Below the pieces are notes generated by a model. The model saw only the letters and a list, made by a program, of their open reading frames with translations. It did no database searches and was not told the DNA's origin. Below are positions 41,349 to 54,799 of a stretch of DNA of 64,000 nt, one piece after another (position 1 is the stretch's first letter; each line of letters opens with the position of its first letter). The stretch lies in contig CM077831.1 in assembly GCA_039720395.1 (NCBI GenBank), positions 12,305,803 to 12,369,802 of the forward strand. The letters are read 5' to 3'. The translations under genes and the position numbers were made by a program. Source of the stretch: Liquidambar formosana. Lineage: Eukaryota > Streptophyta > Magnoliopsida > Saxifragales > Altingiaceae.

Positions 41349-43243
41349 GAAGCCCCTCATTGGCGAGCAAGTTTCACTTGCGAACCAATGACCAAAAGAA
41401 CAACCCATTTTTGCCCGGGGAATTGATTTAATCAAGACCCACTGGGGAAAAGAGGGTGAACATATCATTGAATTCTTCGAATTCATCATACACAAGCACA
41501 AAGGTACTCTTCATAAGTTCTACAGAACTCCTCTCATGCTGTATACCAGTTTCACTGGGGAACAAGATGAGGTATCCACAGGTTACATCGAACTTCGTTC
41601 GATGAAAGGTCTTCCAATTCTATGCCAGTGACAACTGGCGAATGGTACGAGGTAACATTATGCCATCAAGGCCATCCCAAAATATGAGAAAGATACATCC
41701 TTCTCATATTCAAACCGTCAAGGTTATTACTCAAATATCAAGGTAATCACATCCCATACTGCACCAGTGACAACTGGTGAATAATACGAGGTATCCATAG
41801 CTTACATCGAACTTCGTTCGATGAAAGGTCTTCCCATACTATGCCAGTGACAACTGGCGAATAGTACGAGGTATCCATAACTTACATCGAACTTCGTTCG
41901 ATGAAAGGTCTTCCCATACTGTACCAGTGACAACTGGTGAATAGTACAAGGTATCCATAGCTTACATCGAACTTCGTTCGATGAAAGGTCTTCCCATACT
42001 GTACCAGTGACAACTGGTGAATAGTACAAGGTATCCATAGCTTACATCGAACTTCGTTCGATGAAAGGTCTTCCCATACTTTGCCAGTGACAACTGGCGA
42101 ATAGTACGAGGTAACACCATGCCATCAAGGCTATCCCAAAATATGAGAAAGATACATCCTTCTCATATTCAAACCATCAAGGTTATCATTGAAATACATA
42201 ACACGAGAAAGATCACGTCCTTCTCTTGCTCAAGTCAATCAAGGTAAACACATACCACAGGAAGCCGTCAAGGCTATCTCAAAACATGAGAAAGATACAT
42301 CCTTCTCATATTCAAACCATCAAGGTTATCATTCAATTGTTAAGGTAGTCACATAGTACGAGGAAGGTCACAACCTTCAATCAAGGTAAACACATACCAT
42401 TGGGAAAGATCGCATCTTTCAAGTCATCAAGGTAAACATAGGACGTGAGAAAGATTGCATCCTTCTCATATCAAACTCTCAAGGTGAACACATAGCATGA
42501 GAAAGATCGCGTCCTTCTCATAATCAAACCATCAAGGTCAACACAAGTCATGGGGAAAATTGCATCTTTCAAGTCATCAAGGTAAGCATGTAATCATGAG
42601 GAAGATTTCATCTTTCTCTCACTAAGTCATCAAGACAAAAGGTAAGCTTCTACTCACCAACACACAACAAGTTCACCAAGTCATCTCACATGGAGGCTAT
42701 TCATGCCTCAACTCAAACACCAACTCATATAGGATACACAATTATCTCATGAAAGCAATCACTCACATGCAAATAGGGAAGGTATCTTTATCCCAAATGA
42801 CAACAAATCATAGTGACATAGGAGGGAATTCCTCCCTAATGATCAAAAATCATATGCATAGAGAGGGTTGTTCAACCCTACTAGCATGCCATGCCCACAC
42901 AAGGGCCACCAATGCAATCTCTTTCAAATCATTTCATGTCAAACAAAGTCAAGATATTTATTCATTTTTCAACTCAAAACATGCTTGAGATTTCATCTCA
43001 AAGAGGGTTCAAAAGCGCGAATAGGCGAGCAAAGGCCAAACGAGCGCAACGGAGCGAGCAAGGGAGGCTGACCACCTGGCTGCTGGTGGCTTGCCGCCCA
43101 AGCCCAGGCGGCTTGCCGCCCCATGCTGGGCGGTTACCCGAGGCTGGTGCTGCCCAGTTTGAGGGTTTTTAAACCCTTGACTCCCCATTTGTTGCACACA
43201 CACACCCAATTCGAAAATAGAGAGTTTCTCTCTCTAGAAACTC
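41349..43243. repeat. Hairpin train and 80-bp array of E2
   Basis: Same sequence type as 15087-16993 in E1. Array units with ATCGAACTTCGTTCGAT recur at about 41586, 41804, 41884, 41964 and 42044. The second stem has A:T outer pairs at 41763, 41923 and 42003 and G:C pairs at about 41623, 41843 and 42083, repeating the paired change seen in E1 in a different unit order. Confidence 0.9.
43065..43143 (+). promoter_or_regulatory. GC-rich palindrome module upstream of the E2 PMD gene
   Basis: Unchanged relative to the E1 module at 16815-16893 as far as I can see, although the downstream gene is broken. Confidence 0.8.
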
Positions 43244-43440
43244 ATTCCATCTTCTCCAAACATCTCACAACACATTCTCAATCAAAGTTTCTCTTTCAAT
43301 TCAAGTTGTGTGCATGAAATAGCATCAAGAACAAGTCATTCAACAACAAAAACAAGCATCAATCATCAAGTTGCAAGATCAAATTCATCATCTTTCTTAT
43401 CAAACCCATTTTTTCTCACATACAAGCTCAACCACCAACA

Positions 43441-46110
43441 ATGGCTTCTAGCAATGATTCCAACATCAAGTATCCATATTATGTGATCAAGAATACATAC
43501 AAGGCACCAATCTATGATGCATCCCAAGACAAGGTGTTGCTTGAACCTAAGAAGCATCTCTCATACCTCCATTCCCAACATGAGGTTAGTTCTTCCCAAC
43601 TTAACATGTTTATCTTGAAATCTTGATTTCTATTGGATAAAATGCATTCCCATGATCTTCTTTTGATTGTTTCTATCATTGTTAAGCCAAGTTCATTGAT
43701 TTGGCAAGGATTGAATGTGCAAAAAGCTTGTTTCCCAATGCTTGAGAAAAGATGCCCACCAAGTGTTTGATAAAATGCCAAAGAGACAAAAACATGTTCA
43801 ATTCTTGAAAAATCAATTGGTTTGCATTGTAGAACCAAGTCATATGGTCTTGGCAAGGATTTGATATACAAAAATCTTTCATTTCAATGCTTGAAAACAA
43901 GTCACACACCAAGTGTTCGATAAAATGCCCGAAAGGCAAAAACATGTTCAATCCTTACAAAATCAATGAATTTGAATACACAAAGTCATGGGCATTCATT
44001 CCTAATTCATTTCATGAATCAAAACCCAATATTTTAAAACTTTTGGAAAACCACTTGAAATCAATTACCAATGTATGCCCAATATCTCTATGTTTTCTAT
44101 GCTAACTCAATACACAATCTTTTGACATAGCCCGACTTCCAAAGTCTCCGTACAAGGACATCAATAAAGGGACTCATCTCTTGGTGGAGATATATGAATC
44201 ATGCCCAACCACGTGCTCGCAAGATAAGTAAAGAAGGCGGGTTTTGAGCCCTTCCTAGATGCTCTATGGAACGAGCAATGGGATAGGCAAGCATTATTTG
44301 CCTTGACAGAGCTATGGTGGGACACCACCAACACTTTCCATTTTAGCTTCGGGGAGATGACCATGACCCCTAAGGATTTCACCATGATAACTGGGTTGAG
44401 CTTGAAAGGCAAGCGCTTGGACTACTATGAACATGCCAACATGGATCAAAACTACATAGTAGCTCTACTTGGGGTTGAAGCGGAATTAAGCCCAAAAGGT
44501 GTGCGCCGTACTTGGCTCTACAACACCTTTGCCACTGAAGAAGAGAGTGAGGGGACGGATCCCCAATACATTGTGAGAGCTTTCTTGCTCTACATGATTT
44601 CATGCACCTTCTTTGCGGGCACCAATGACATGGCTCGACTTGAGTTGCTAGCTAGCATGGAAGATGTGAACAAAATTGGGAGATACAATTGGGGTGGAGC
44701 TGCTTTCGCAAACATGTATCGCTCCATGACTGACATGTCCCGAGGAGTTGCAAAGAACTTTGGGGGACTTCCTTTCGTTTGGGAGGTAACAAAGAACATT
44801 CAATTCTCTATTATTTCCCGAAACTTAACACATACATGATTTCCTTCTATATTCTTTGGTTTTCCACAGATATGGTACTACGAGTACCTGAACATGTGTC
44901 GCCCGACTCTTGCTAGTGATGCCATGTCATGGCCCATCCTTCAGAATTATGCTCCATCTTGCTTGGCTACAAGAGCCTCCAATCGACACGATTATGCCCA
45001 TGCAAGGGCATATCTTGCTAGCTTGACTGTTGATATGGTAGAATCTTTCTTTCTCCTTATCTTTTTTATCTTTCTCTTTTCATTTCTCATTTCAAACTTG
45101 AACAGGTGGAATGGGATCCACGGAGGCTTGTGGGAGCATAGGCTTCCCGAGAAGTACTCTTCTTGTTTGGAGTTGACAAGCAAAAGGGTCCTCCTTGAAG
45201 GCCCCACAGGTAGATGTTGGTATCTTGGGGAACGAGTCCTGAGACAAGTCCATGGAAATATGAATGCAGCTGTGACACCTTCCATGCCACCAGAGAACAT
45301 GAGGCACACTAGCCACCTAGTGGGGGATGAACTAGAAGAAGCTCTGAGGGGTTGGGATGCTGAGGGATTCACCTCCCCTCGCATAGAATACACTGCCTTT
45401 TGCCGACAATATCTAATGAATCCTAGGGTCACTGGTCTCCCACCTCAAGGGGTGAGCTCCCCACACTCTTAAACTCTTTTTAAGATTATAAGAAAGACTC
45501 CATTTGACAAAGTATTTGAATTTCAGGGCCGACGGGCAAGGGGACACAGCTCCACAGTTGGATCTGCCACTGGGATGACTTATAATGACGAGGATGAGGA
45601 CCTTGAAGGAAATCAACCTCCACCCCTCCCACAACTAAATTGGTATGTGAACTTGTGCAGTGGGACAAAATTTGTGAAGACTGACATTACCCATCCACCA
45701 TTCGATGAATATCCCAAGATCGATCCATATTATGAGAATGTGAGTTCTAAACTCTTATCTTCTTGAAATTGGAATTCTTTCATTATTGTTAACCATGTTT
45801 ATACTTCCTAGGTTCCACGGGAAGTACTGCCCAGGAATGCATTGAACTCAATGAAGGATTGAGGAGGGATCTTGTGCGAATGAGTTTAGAGAACTCAGTT
45901 CTAGAAGCACGCCTTGAATCCCCAAGTAAGTGATCATCTTATTAGCTTTCAACTAGGATTGGCACCATTATCCTCCTAACTCATTATCTTTGTTTGCAAC
46001 AGGCATCATCATCTAATCCACCACAGGATATGCCCCCTCCTAGAGCACCTCGTGCAGGGCATGATGGAGCGGGGCCAAGTCGAAAGAGAAGGCCCACGGG
46101 AAATCATTGA
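43441..46110 (+). pseudogene. Antisense PMD cargo gene of E2, frameshifted
   Basis: Seven exons correspond to E1: 43441-43584, 44131-44785, 44870-45037, 45106-45451, 45527-45739, 45812-45925, 46003-46110; all splice sites are kept. Extra single bases relative to E1 break exon 2 (near 44229), exon 4 (near 45128) and exon 6 (three, the net frame being regained). Exon 7 ends with PSRKRRPTGNH and TGA, a basic tail that is probably the original C-terminus of the family. The plant mobile domain (TELWWDTTNTFHFSFGE) is still readable. Confidence 0.8.
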
Positions 46111-46366
46111 GTTTCACTCACCTCTTGTTAGGAATGTTGGAACCTTATTATCTATCTTGTTATGTACTTAATTAGGAATTTCAATTCCCAACCTTGAACT
46201 CCTTATTATGGATACTTGATGAATCTATGTTCGAACTTTATTGCAATGATATGATCTTGTATTGATGTGAAAAATGGGCTTAAATCAAGCACAAAAAAGT
46301 CAAAACATCACAAAAGGGCCAAACGAAGGCATAACAAGGCAAAAATGGGCGAAACAAGACGGCGGC

Positions 46367-46447
46367 CTCGGGTGACCACCTGGGGCTGGGCGGCTAGCCG
46401 CCTGGGCCCTAGGCGGCTAGCCGCCCAGGCCTGGGTGGTCACCCGAG
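46367..46447 (+). promoter_or_regulatory. Palindrome module upstream of the E2 DUF7745-like gene
   Basis: Equal to 20105-20184 in E1 with one extra T at the centre (GGGCCCTAGG). TATAAAAG follows at 46535-46542 and the ATG at 46591. Confidence 0.85.
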
Positions 46448-46590
46448 CCCGAAGCGGTGTTTCGCCTGATTTTAGGAAACTTCCTATTTTGACGGGATTC
46501 CACCTTCCAAAACACGGATTTCCGAATTTTTTCCTATAAAAGCACATCCAAGGGGTCTCAAACCCTACTAACATTCATTGAGAGAAAGTT

Positions 46591-47881
46591 ATGGAAGCCC
46601 TAGACAAGCTCTTGAGTGATTTTCTGAAGGTTATGAGTGCGGAGGCAAGGAAGGAGTTCAAGTGCTACTGCTTGGATCCATTGTTTTCTTTGATGCATGT
46701 GAAGCTTGAAACCACTCTTCTTACTGCTGCTACATATTTTTGGGATCCCCAACTTCATGTATTCCGCTTCAACTATGAAGAACTATGCCCAACAATGGAG
46801 GAATTCTGCGCCTTGTATGGAGTTTCACCTGTAGGGACCTTTCATCCTCCCTACTCCTCGCTCAAGTTACCTGATTTCCTTCTCCAACTTCCTTGGGATT
46901 TCTCAACAAGAGGCCTCCATATTTGCTGAAGGATCATAAGGTGAATCTCATGGAAATAGCAACTTCCTTCTTGGCTCATGATAGCAAAGGTACCTTGGAA
47001 TTTCAACCTTCCTACTCAACATGCTCTTGCTTTCTGCTTGGTTAGTCGCTTCCTTATCTCCACGGGGACTCTCTATGTCCCTATTCAAATATGCGAACTG
47101 ATCCCTTTTCTTCTTGAACACAACAACCTGATTCCCATAGTGCTAGCTGAAACCCTCAATAGTTTAGACAAAGTTCATGATAACCCACAAGCCCCATTAG
47201 GAGGGAGCCCCAGTTCTACTGCAGATGTGGCTTCTTGAAAGGCTTAACTTCTTATCTCCTACCACCATTAATCCATACAAACCCCAACATTATTGTTGCC
47301 GTCGAGTTGAACTTCCTGGTCAATTTTCTTTGAGGGAATGGTTAGGCTACTTCCAAACTCTCTCATGGCGAAACATCGAGTGGTTTGTCTCCACATGGGG
47401 ATGCAAGGAACAAATTCTTCTTCGAACTTCTGGGTGTGCTATGGTCAAGCTCGTAGGGTTGAGGTCAACTTCATTCTATTGGACTTCAAGAATCCTTCGT
47501 CAAATGGGTGCCATGCAAACCATACCTACTTCTGTGGTATTTGATCATTCTGTCGAACCTGTGGGCCCCACAATGGTTAAGTGGGCCAAGACTAGATGGA
47601 CTGACCAACTGAAACTGACTCGAGTTGAAAACACTGATGGGCCTTATGTCATGAGCCCTGAATACAAGACATGGTTGAAGACTAGCTTGGGTGAAAGAGA
47701 AACCATACGCAGAGAGAGGATTTATGACCTTATCAAGGACACAGGACTTGGATTTTGCAGGGAAGACATTCTGGAAGCAGTGGAAGCAGCACATGCTCAT
47801 GACTTGCGAAAGAAGCGAAGACTTGAAAGAAAAGAGAAAAAAGCAAACCAAGAAATTCTGAAGAAAATCAAAAGGACTTGA
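46591..47881 (+). pseudogene. Antisense DUF7745-like cargo gene of E2, frameshifted
   Basis: Begins MEALDKLLSDFLKVMSAEAR as in E1. Single added bases near 46834, 46925, 47000 and 47211 break the frame; the last 218 codons (MWLLERLNFLSPTTINPYKP...) are open again. Like E1 and unlike E0 it lacks the intron. Confidence 0.8.
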
Positions 47882-48231
47882 AGACTTTAGAAATAGGATA
47901 TCTATGGCATGTCAATAGTTCTTTATCTAACACCAATAAATTGCTATGTCAATCAATTAGTTCTAAATGAATTGCCAATAATAATTCAATTTTGAGATTT
48001 GTTGTTGTGGTGTTGTTTGGACCGCACCCAAGGTAACTTTATGGGCTGCCTACGTATCCCCATCCTTTTTTCATTTTTTTTTTCATTTTTCTCTTTTTTT
48101 TTCTTTTTTCTTTTTCTTCATTTTTCTCTTTTTTCATTTTTTTTTTTTAGGAATGGGGAATCAGGCCCTCGTAGTTCAAATGCCTTAACTTTTGCCTAGG
48201 CCGCCCTTATGGGTTTTCAACCTAGCAGGCC
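47882..48231. other. 3' spacer of E2 with T-rich tract
   Basis: Convergence zone of the cargo gene and pol. Contains TGCCTACGTATCCCC and a T/C tract at about 48065-48148. No gene. Confidence 0.7.
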
Positions 48232-51200
48232 TTACACATAGTACTTCTTCAATTGATCCAAATTGGTAGGGCGAGCGAACTCAATTCCATCCAAATCCAT
48301 GAGGCGAACAGCCCCTGCTGGTAATATCTCCTTGATAACATACGGGCCACCCCAACTTGGCTTGAACTTCCCTCGTGGATCAAAAATTGGAGCTCTGATT
48401 TCTTTCAACACCAAATCCCCTATCTTCAAACCTCGGTCTTTGACATGCTTGTTGAATGCTCTTGCAACCCTTCGCTGATATCCCTGCACATGATACAAGG
48501 CCCTCAATCGCCTTTCATCGAGCAATGCCAGCTCATCATAACGGTTCTTAACCCAATCTGCTTCTGCTATCTGACTCTCCATAGCAACCCGTAATGACGG
48601 TACCTCCAACTCAATAGGCAAAACAGCCTCCATCCCATACACCAAGGAATAAGGGGTAGCCCCTGTTGACGATCTCACAGATGTTCTATAGCCCCACAAG
48701 GCTAATGGCAACTTCTCATGCCAATCAGTGTAGGTGTCAGCTGTTTTCTGTAGTATCTTCTTAACATTCTTGTTGGCGGCCTCCACTGCCCATTAGTCTG
48801 CGGGCGATAAGGGGAGGATAAATGGTGCACTATGTTGTATTTCTGCAAAAGCTCCTTGGTTTCTTTCTGAAAGTGCTGACCATTGTCTGAAATAATCTCA
48901 TGGGGTACCCCATACCTGTAGATGATGTCGAGCTGTATGAACTGCGCTACCTTCTTGGCATTCAGGGTCTTGAAGGATGCTGCCTCTACCCACTTAGTGA
49001 AGTAATCGATAGCTACCAATATGTACTCATGCCCATTGGAGGCTTTCGGCTTAATCTGCCCAATTATATCTATTCCCCACACTGCAAACGGCCAAGGTGA
49101 TGACATGCTTGTCAAAGGCATGGAAGGCAAGTGTTGTCCATTAGCAAAGACTTGACATTTGTGACACTTCTTAACATGTGCATGGCAATCTCTCTCCATT
49201 GTAGACCAATAGTAACCCAACCTCATGATCTTCTTAGCTAGCATATAACCATTCATGTGCGGTGCTCCAACTCCTTCATGGATTTCACTAACAAGACGTT
49301 CGGCTTCTTCCTCAGTGACACACAACAGATGGACCCCATCGTATGACCTTCGGTATAGCTTTCCTCCACACAAAACATAGTGACTCGCTAGCCTCCTCAG
49401 TGTTCTCCTATCAATGCGGGATGCTCCTTCAGGATACTCCCTTTCCTCAATGAATTTCATGATGTCATAGTACCAAGGATGGCCATCTTTCACTTCTCCT
49501 TCTCGAATAGAGCAGCAATACACAGGTTTTTCTCTACATTCTATCACCAACGGTTTTACATTCCCACCATCCGGGATTTCCACCATAGAAGCTAGAGTTG
49601 CCAAAGCATCGGCGAACTGATTCTTATTTCTTGACAAATAATTGAACTCTATTTCCACAAATTCTTTAGTCAAGGCTTCTAAGTATGCATGATATGGCAG
49701 CAGCTTCTCATCACGAGTCTTCCACTCTCCCTTTATCTGGCAGATAATCAGTGCTGAATCTCCGAAAACCTCTAACTCTTTGATCCCCAATTCTAGTGCA
49801 GCTTCCAATGCGAGGATGCAGGCTTCATACTCAGCAATGTTGTTGGTTGCTTCAAACCCTAACTTAACCGCCAAGGGTGTGAATGCTTCTTCAGGTGAAA
49901 CCAGTAGGACTCCTATCCCATACCCTTTCTTATTTGCAGCTCCATCAAAGTATACTTTCCAACTCTTCTTTCCAATCTCCAGGACATCCTCATCGGGGAA
50001 TCGATCATTAAATTGTTCTGATGACGCCACAGGGCAGCTAGCCAAGTAATCTGCAATGACACTTCCTTTCACTGACTTCTGTGTTACATACTTTATGTCG
50101 AATTCATTGAGGAGAATCGACCAACGAGCAGTTCTGTAGGATAAAACCGGCCTTTCTATCAAATACTTCAGTGGATCCATACGGCTTATCAAGAAAACCT
50201 CATACGACATCATGTAGTGACGTAGTTTCTGAGTTGCCCATACCAAAGCCACACAAGCCTTCTCTATGGCATTGTACTTCACCTCATAGTCTGTCATCTT
50301 CTTGCTTAGATAGTAAATGGCATTCTCCTTTTTTGACCCCTCAAGGGACTGAGCTAGCATAGCTCCCGTCGCGGTTTCAGTGACCGACAAGTATAACAAT
50401 AACGGCTCACCTTGTCGCGGAGGAACTAGAATTGGTGGATTACTCAAATACCTTTTGATAGTCTCAAAGGCTCCTTGACATTCTTCATTCCATACCTTCG
50501 GCACACCCTTCTTAAGCAACTTGAAAATCGGCTCACACACCATAGTCAAATTAGCAATGAACCTGCTTATGTACTGAATTCTCCCCAAGAACCCTCGAAT
50601 CTGCTTCTCTGTGCTAGGCGGCTCCATCTCTACAATGGCCTTGATTTTTCCCGGATCGACCTCAATTCCTCTCTGAGTAATCATGAATCCTAATAGCTTG
50701 CCCGCAGTGACACCAAAGGCGCATTTCTGTGGATTCAAACGCAAGTTGTACTTCTTTGCTCGCTCCAGGAACCTTTCCAGTGCCATGAAGTGTCCTTCTC
50801 GGTCCACGGACTTCACGATCATGTCGTCCACATATACTTCCACCTCCTTATGGATCATGTCGTGCAGCAATGTTGTAGCAGCTCTCTGATAGGTAGCCCC
50901 GGCATTTCTCAAACCGAATGGCATCACTTTGTAACAATATGTTCCCCACTGTGTGATAAAGGCCGTTTTCTCCATATCTTGCGGCGCCATCTTTATCTGA
51001 TTGTATCCGGAAAACCCATCCATGAAAGAGAGGAGCGCATGTCCTACAGTACTATCTACCAATACATCAATGTGAGGCAAAGGAAAATCATCCTTAGGGC
51101 TTGCTGCATTAAGATCTCGAAAATCCACACACATCCTCACTTTTCCATCCTTTTTAGGCACGGGAACTATATTGGATAACCACTCGGGATACTCCACAAC

Positions 51201-51590
51201 CTGTAGGAACCCCGCATCGAGTTGCTTGGTTACTTCCTCCTTTACCTTCAATGCCCACTCGGGTTTCAATCTTCTCAATTTTTGCTTTACCGGCTTTTTA
51301 AGGGGATTGGTGGGGATGAAGTGCTGCACAATGTCTGGATCTATGCCGGGCATGTCTTCATAAGACCATGCAAAGGTCGTTATGTTGGCCTTTAAGAGGG
51401 CTATCAGCTTTTCTTTTTCAAGTGGTGAAAGGGTTATCCCAATTTTAATTATCTTTGGCAATTCATTTGTCCCTAAATTGATTGATTCTAATTCATCCAT
51501 GTTAGGTTCGGTGACACCCCTTTTCCTTCGCTCGACGAGCTCCGGGGGGACGTCATTCCTAGGATCTATATCCATGCCATAAATATCCAT
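48232..51590 (-). pseudogene. pol: E2 pol, one-base deletion in integrase
   Basis: From ATG 51590 the protein matches E1 pol and keeps the LVDSTVGHALLSFMDGFSG segment that E1 has shortened, YVDDMIVKS, both RNase H domains and the integrase core. At about 48790 one base is missing (CTGCCCATTAG against CTGCTCCATTAG in E1), so the frame shifts just before the catalytic glutamate region; the C-terminal 184 codons (48232-48786) lie in the other frame. Confidence 0.9.
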
Positions 51591-51784
51591 AGAAGAGAGA
51601 AAAGAAACACTGCAAGCAAACAATGTATAAAAGAAACACACTTCATTAAAGGAACAAGCAAAAAGACACAAACTTGAAAAGGAAACCAAAATTTGGTGCC
51701 ACAACTATGAAACGACTCCTAACTCCACAAAGTGGGATAGGCGGACACACTTTATTGAAAGCAAGAAAGACTCTAACTAAGAAC

Positions 51785-54700
51785 CTACAAGCTACTATCA
51801 GGCAAGTCATGATCTTCCTCTTCAAGGATCTCTGCAATGGCTCCATCTTCTAGGTACCAATTGTGAAGTGGCATGGATGCATGGTGAATTGACGAATCTT
51901 GGCAATCTTCTGTTGCTGACTCTCCCAAAGTAAGAACCATATCTTGGAACATGGTAACCATAGCCTCGGTATCCACATGTTCTACCCAGTCTTCTTTCTT
52001 CTTTCCCACAGAATTGTACCAACTTGTCAAGCTCTGAGGATTCGGCCCATCTGTAAAGTACTTGTCACAAAAGTCTTTGTCTGTCAGTGCTGGATCAGAA
52101 CTTAGGTAAAAAGTGCAATAATGTGATGGCTCTTCCTTCCTGAACTCTTTTTCTATACATTGCACATACTCAAACCCCGACAAGGGTATCTCAATTGATT
52201 CTGGTTTTATTTCACATATGGGTACACCCGCCATTTTCAAATCATAGTCCCCTTGAATCGTGACAATGGCTCCCTCATGAGGGAACTTTACCTTTTGATG
52301 CAATGACGATGATACAGCCCCAGCAGGATGAATCCAAGGCCTTCCCAATAACAGATTAAAGCATGACGGCACATCCAAGACTTGAAACTCTACTCTGAAC
52401 TCTGTGGGTCCCATGATTAAAGGTAAAGTGATCATCCCAATTACTTCTCTACGGGTATTGTCATACGCCCTCACTGTCTGCCCGGATGGAGTGAAATCAG
52501 TGGGCCCCAAGCCCAAAACAGTTGCAGTTCTCAAAGGACATACATTCAACGCGGAACCATTATCAATCAAGACCGTAGGAACTCTCTTCCCCATGGTATC
52601 AACAGTTATATGCAAGGCTTGGGAGTGGCTTGGCCCACTCTTAGGTAAGTCAGCCTCTGTGAACACTATAGTGGAATTCTTCGGAGCAGGGTTTACTAGA
52701 TTCACCAATCCCTCAGGAGACAAATCAACCGGAACCTGTATCTGGTTTAACAACTTCAACACTGTCTGTCTGTGCTTGTGAGAGGCCATAAGCAAGCCCC
52801 AGATGGTGATATTGGCATTGGTCTTCTTCAATTGTCGGAGTACTTCGTCTTCTTCTTCTTGCACATCAAGGCGCTTATCTAACTCACCCAGTGGATTATC
52901 AGATTCCAAGTGCGGAGGCTTGAAATGGCGGCCCCCTCTTGTCATGTGGTCTACTTCTTCATCACTAGCCCATATGTCATCAATTTCATTTGTGTCACCC
53001 ATCAGGTCATCCCATTCAATCATGTCAATGTCCTCCATCTGCACCTCTTCGGGTATATCATCCCAACCGGTGGGAATTATGGGCTCACTTGGCAATGGAT
53101 CAGGATAAAGCACATAGTAATCAAACTTCCCCGAAGGTTCTCCCAATAACCCCACTTGAGGGTCTCCTGCTTCGTACCTTTCTTTCAACTGCTGTTGGAT
53201 GGACTTCTTTGGCAATTGCAGGGTCTTTTGATCAATGAGGTCTTGAACGACCTTTCTCAACATAGCACAGTCCTCAGTGTCATGGCCGGGTATACCATGG
53301 TATTGGCAATATTGATGGGGTGTTTAGGGTCTTGGCTTTGGAGGGTGAAGTATGATAAGGCCTTGGTTACAGCATTGGTAAAAGGCTTGGGTCAAGGACA
53401 TGGGTAATGGAGTGTATTGTCTTATGGGTAGGCAAGGTCGAGATGGGTCGGCTTCAATGGCATTTATGGAGTTGGATGAATTATGAGAGGGAAGTGGATT
53501 TTGAGTGACATTTGGGCGATTTGGTGGAGTTGGTGGTGAGATGATTTGCTTGTCAAGTAAGTCTTGGATCTCATGCCTAAGGCGATAGCAACGGTTGGTT
53601 GAGTGGCCTTTGGCTTGGTGGAATTTGCAGTATTCATTCTCATTGAAGCTCTTGGGCAATGGATTTGGTGGTGGTCTTGGGTCGAGAGGTTTCAACAGGC
53701 CTCAGCTTTTTAGCTTTTCAAGTACTTTCTCAAGTGGCATATGCAGCTCGGTGAATTGGCGAGGTGGGTTGGTGTCATTTAGGGAGATAGGTTGAATGGG
53801 TTGGGCTATGGCATTGACCTCGGCATTGTTTTTCCCAGCAAAGTTCGGCCTGCGGTTCTTTTGGACTTCTTCTGTCTTGATTGACCCATCAGCTATGGCA
53901 TCCTCAACTTGGGTACCTGCCCCGATAAGAGCCTTGAAATTAGGGAAGTAGTGAGCAAAGAGGTGCTTGTGATACACCGGCAATAGGTTCTTAACCACCA
54001 ATTGAATCTGATCTTCCTCATTCGGTCTATCCGCCATTTTCGAGGCCTTTTGCCTCCACCTTGTAATGAAAGTGGAAAAGGTCTCATTAGCCCCTTGTTT
54101 TGTGGTCTCTAGGTCCCTTCTTGTGACATCCACCTCAGTGTTGTACTTGTAGTGCTCTGAAAACTCATTACATATGTCTTCCCAAGTTCGGGTTCTATTC
54201 TCATCCAAGGCTAGGAACCACTTTAAAGCAGAAGTGGCTAGGGTTTCATGGAACATTTGGGCCAAGAGTTCATCTGTCGCTCCTCGAGGGTGCATAGCTC
54301 GTACATACATCTTCAAATGGGTCTTGGGGCAACCCGTTCCATCAAACTTTTCTAATTCAGGCATCTTGAATTGTAGTGGAATACGAGCTTGAGGAAACAA
54401 AGATAGGGTACGTACATCCACCATGTCATCTGTCCTACGGATTCCCTTTATAGTTCTCTCCAAGGCTTCCACCTTGCTAGCCAACACAGGGTCTGTATCA
54501 GAGGTCTTCCCCTTACTTCCCCCTTCCAGGTTAAAAACTTCAGGTGATTCATTCCCTTTGGGCTGAGTACTTCCCCCATCATTGGTCTTAGTGCCCTCTC
54601 CAGACTGGGTCCCATTTTCGGTGTTACCCCCCGGGGTACGGCCATTATTCTGTTCGGGTTCGGACATCTTATGTTGGATATCTTGGGCCATTTTCAATGC

Positions 54701-54799
54701 TCTCTCGGATACATCAGTGGTGTAATCAAGTTTGGTCATGATAGCCTTCAAACAAGTCTCAACATCAAAACCCCCTTCACTAGTTGCTTCGTCGGCCAT
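51785..54799 (-). pseudogene. gag: E2 gag-protease, two nonsense changes
   Basis: Starts MADEATSEGGFDVETCLKAI at 54799. Relative to E1, CGA to TGA after EKLKS (near 53701) and CAA to TAA after PPKPRP (near 53325) split it into three open parts. Both are C-to-T on the coding strand. The protease motif VPTVLIDNGSALNVCPL is intact in the last part. Confidence 0.9.
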
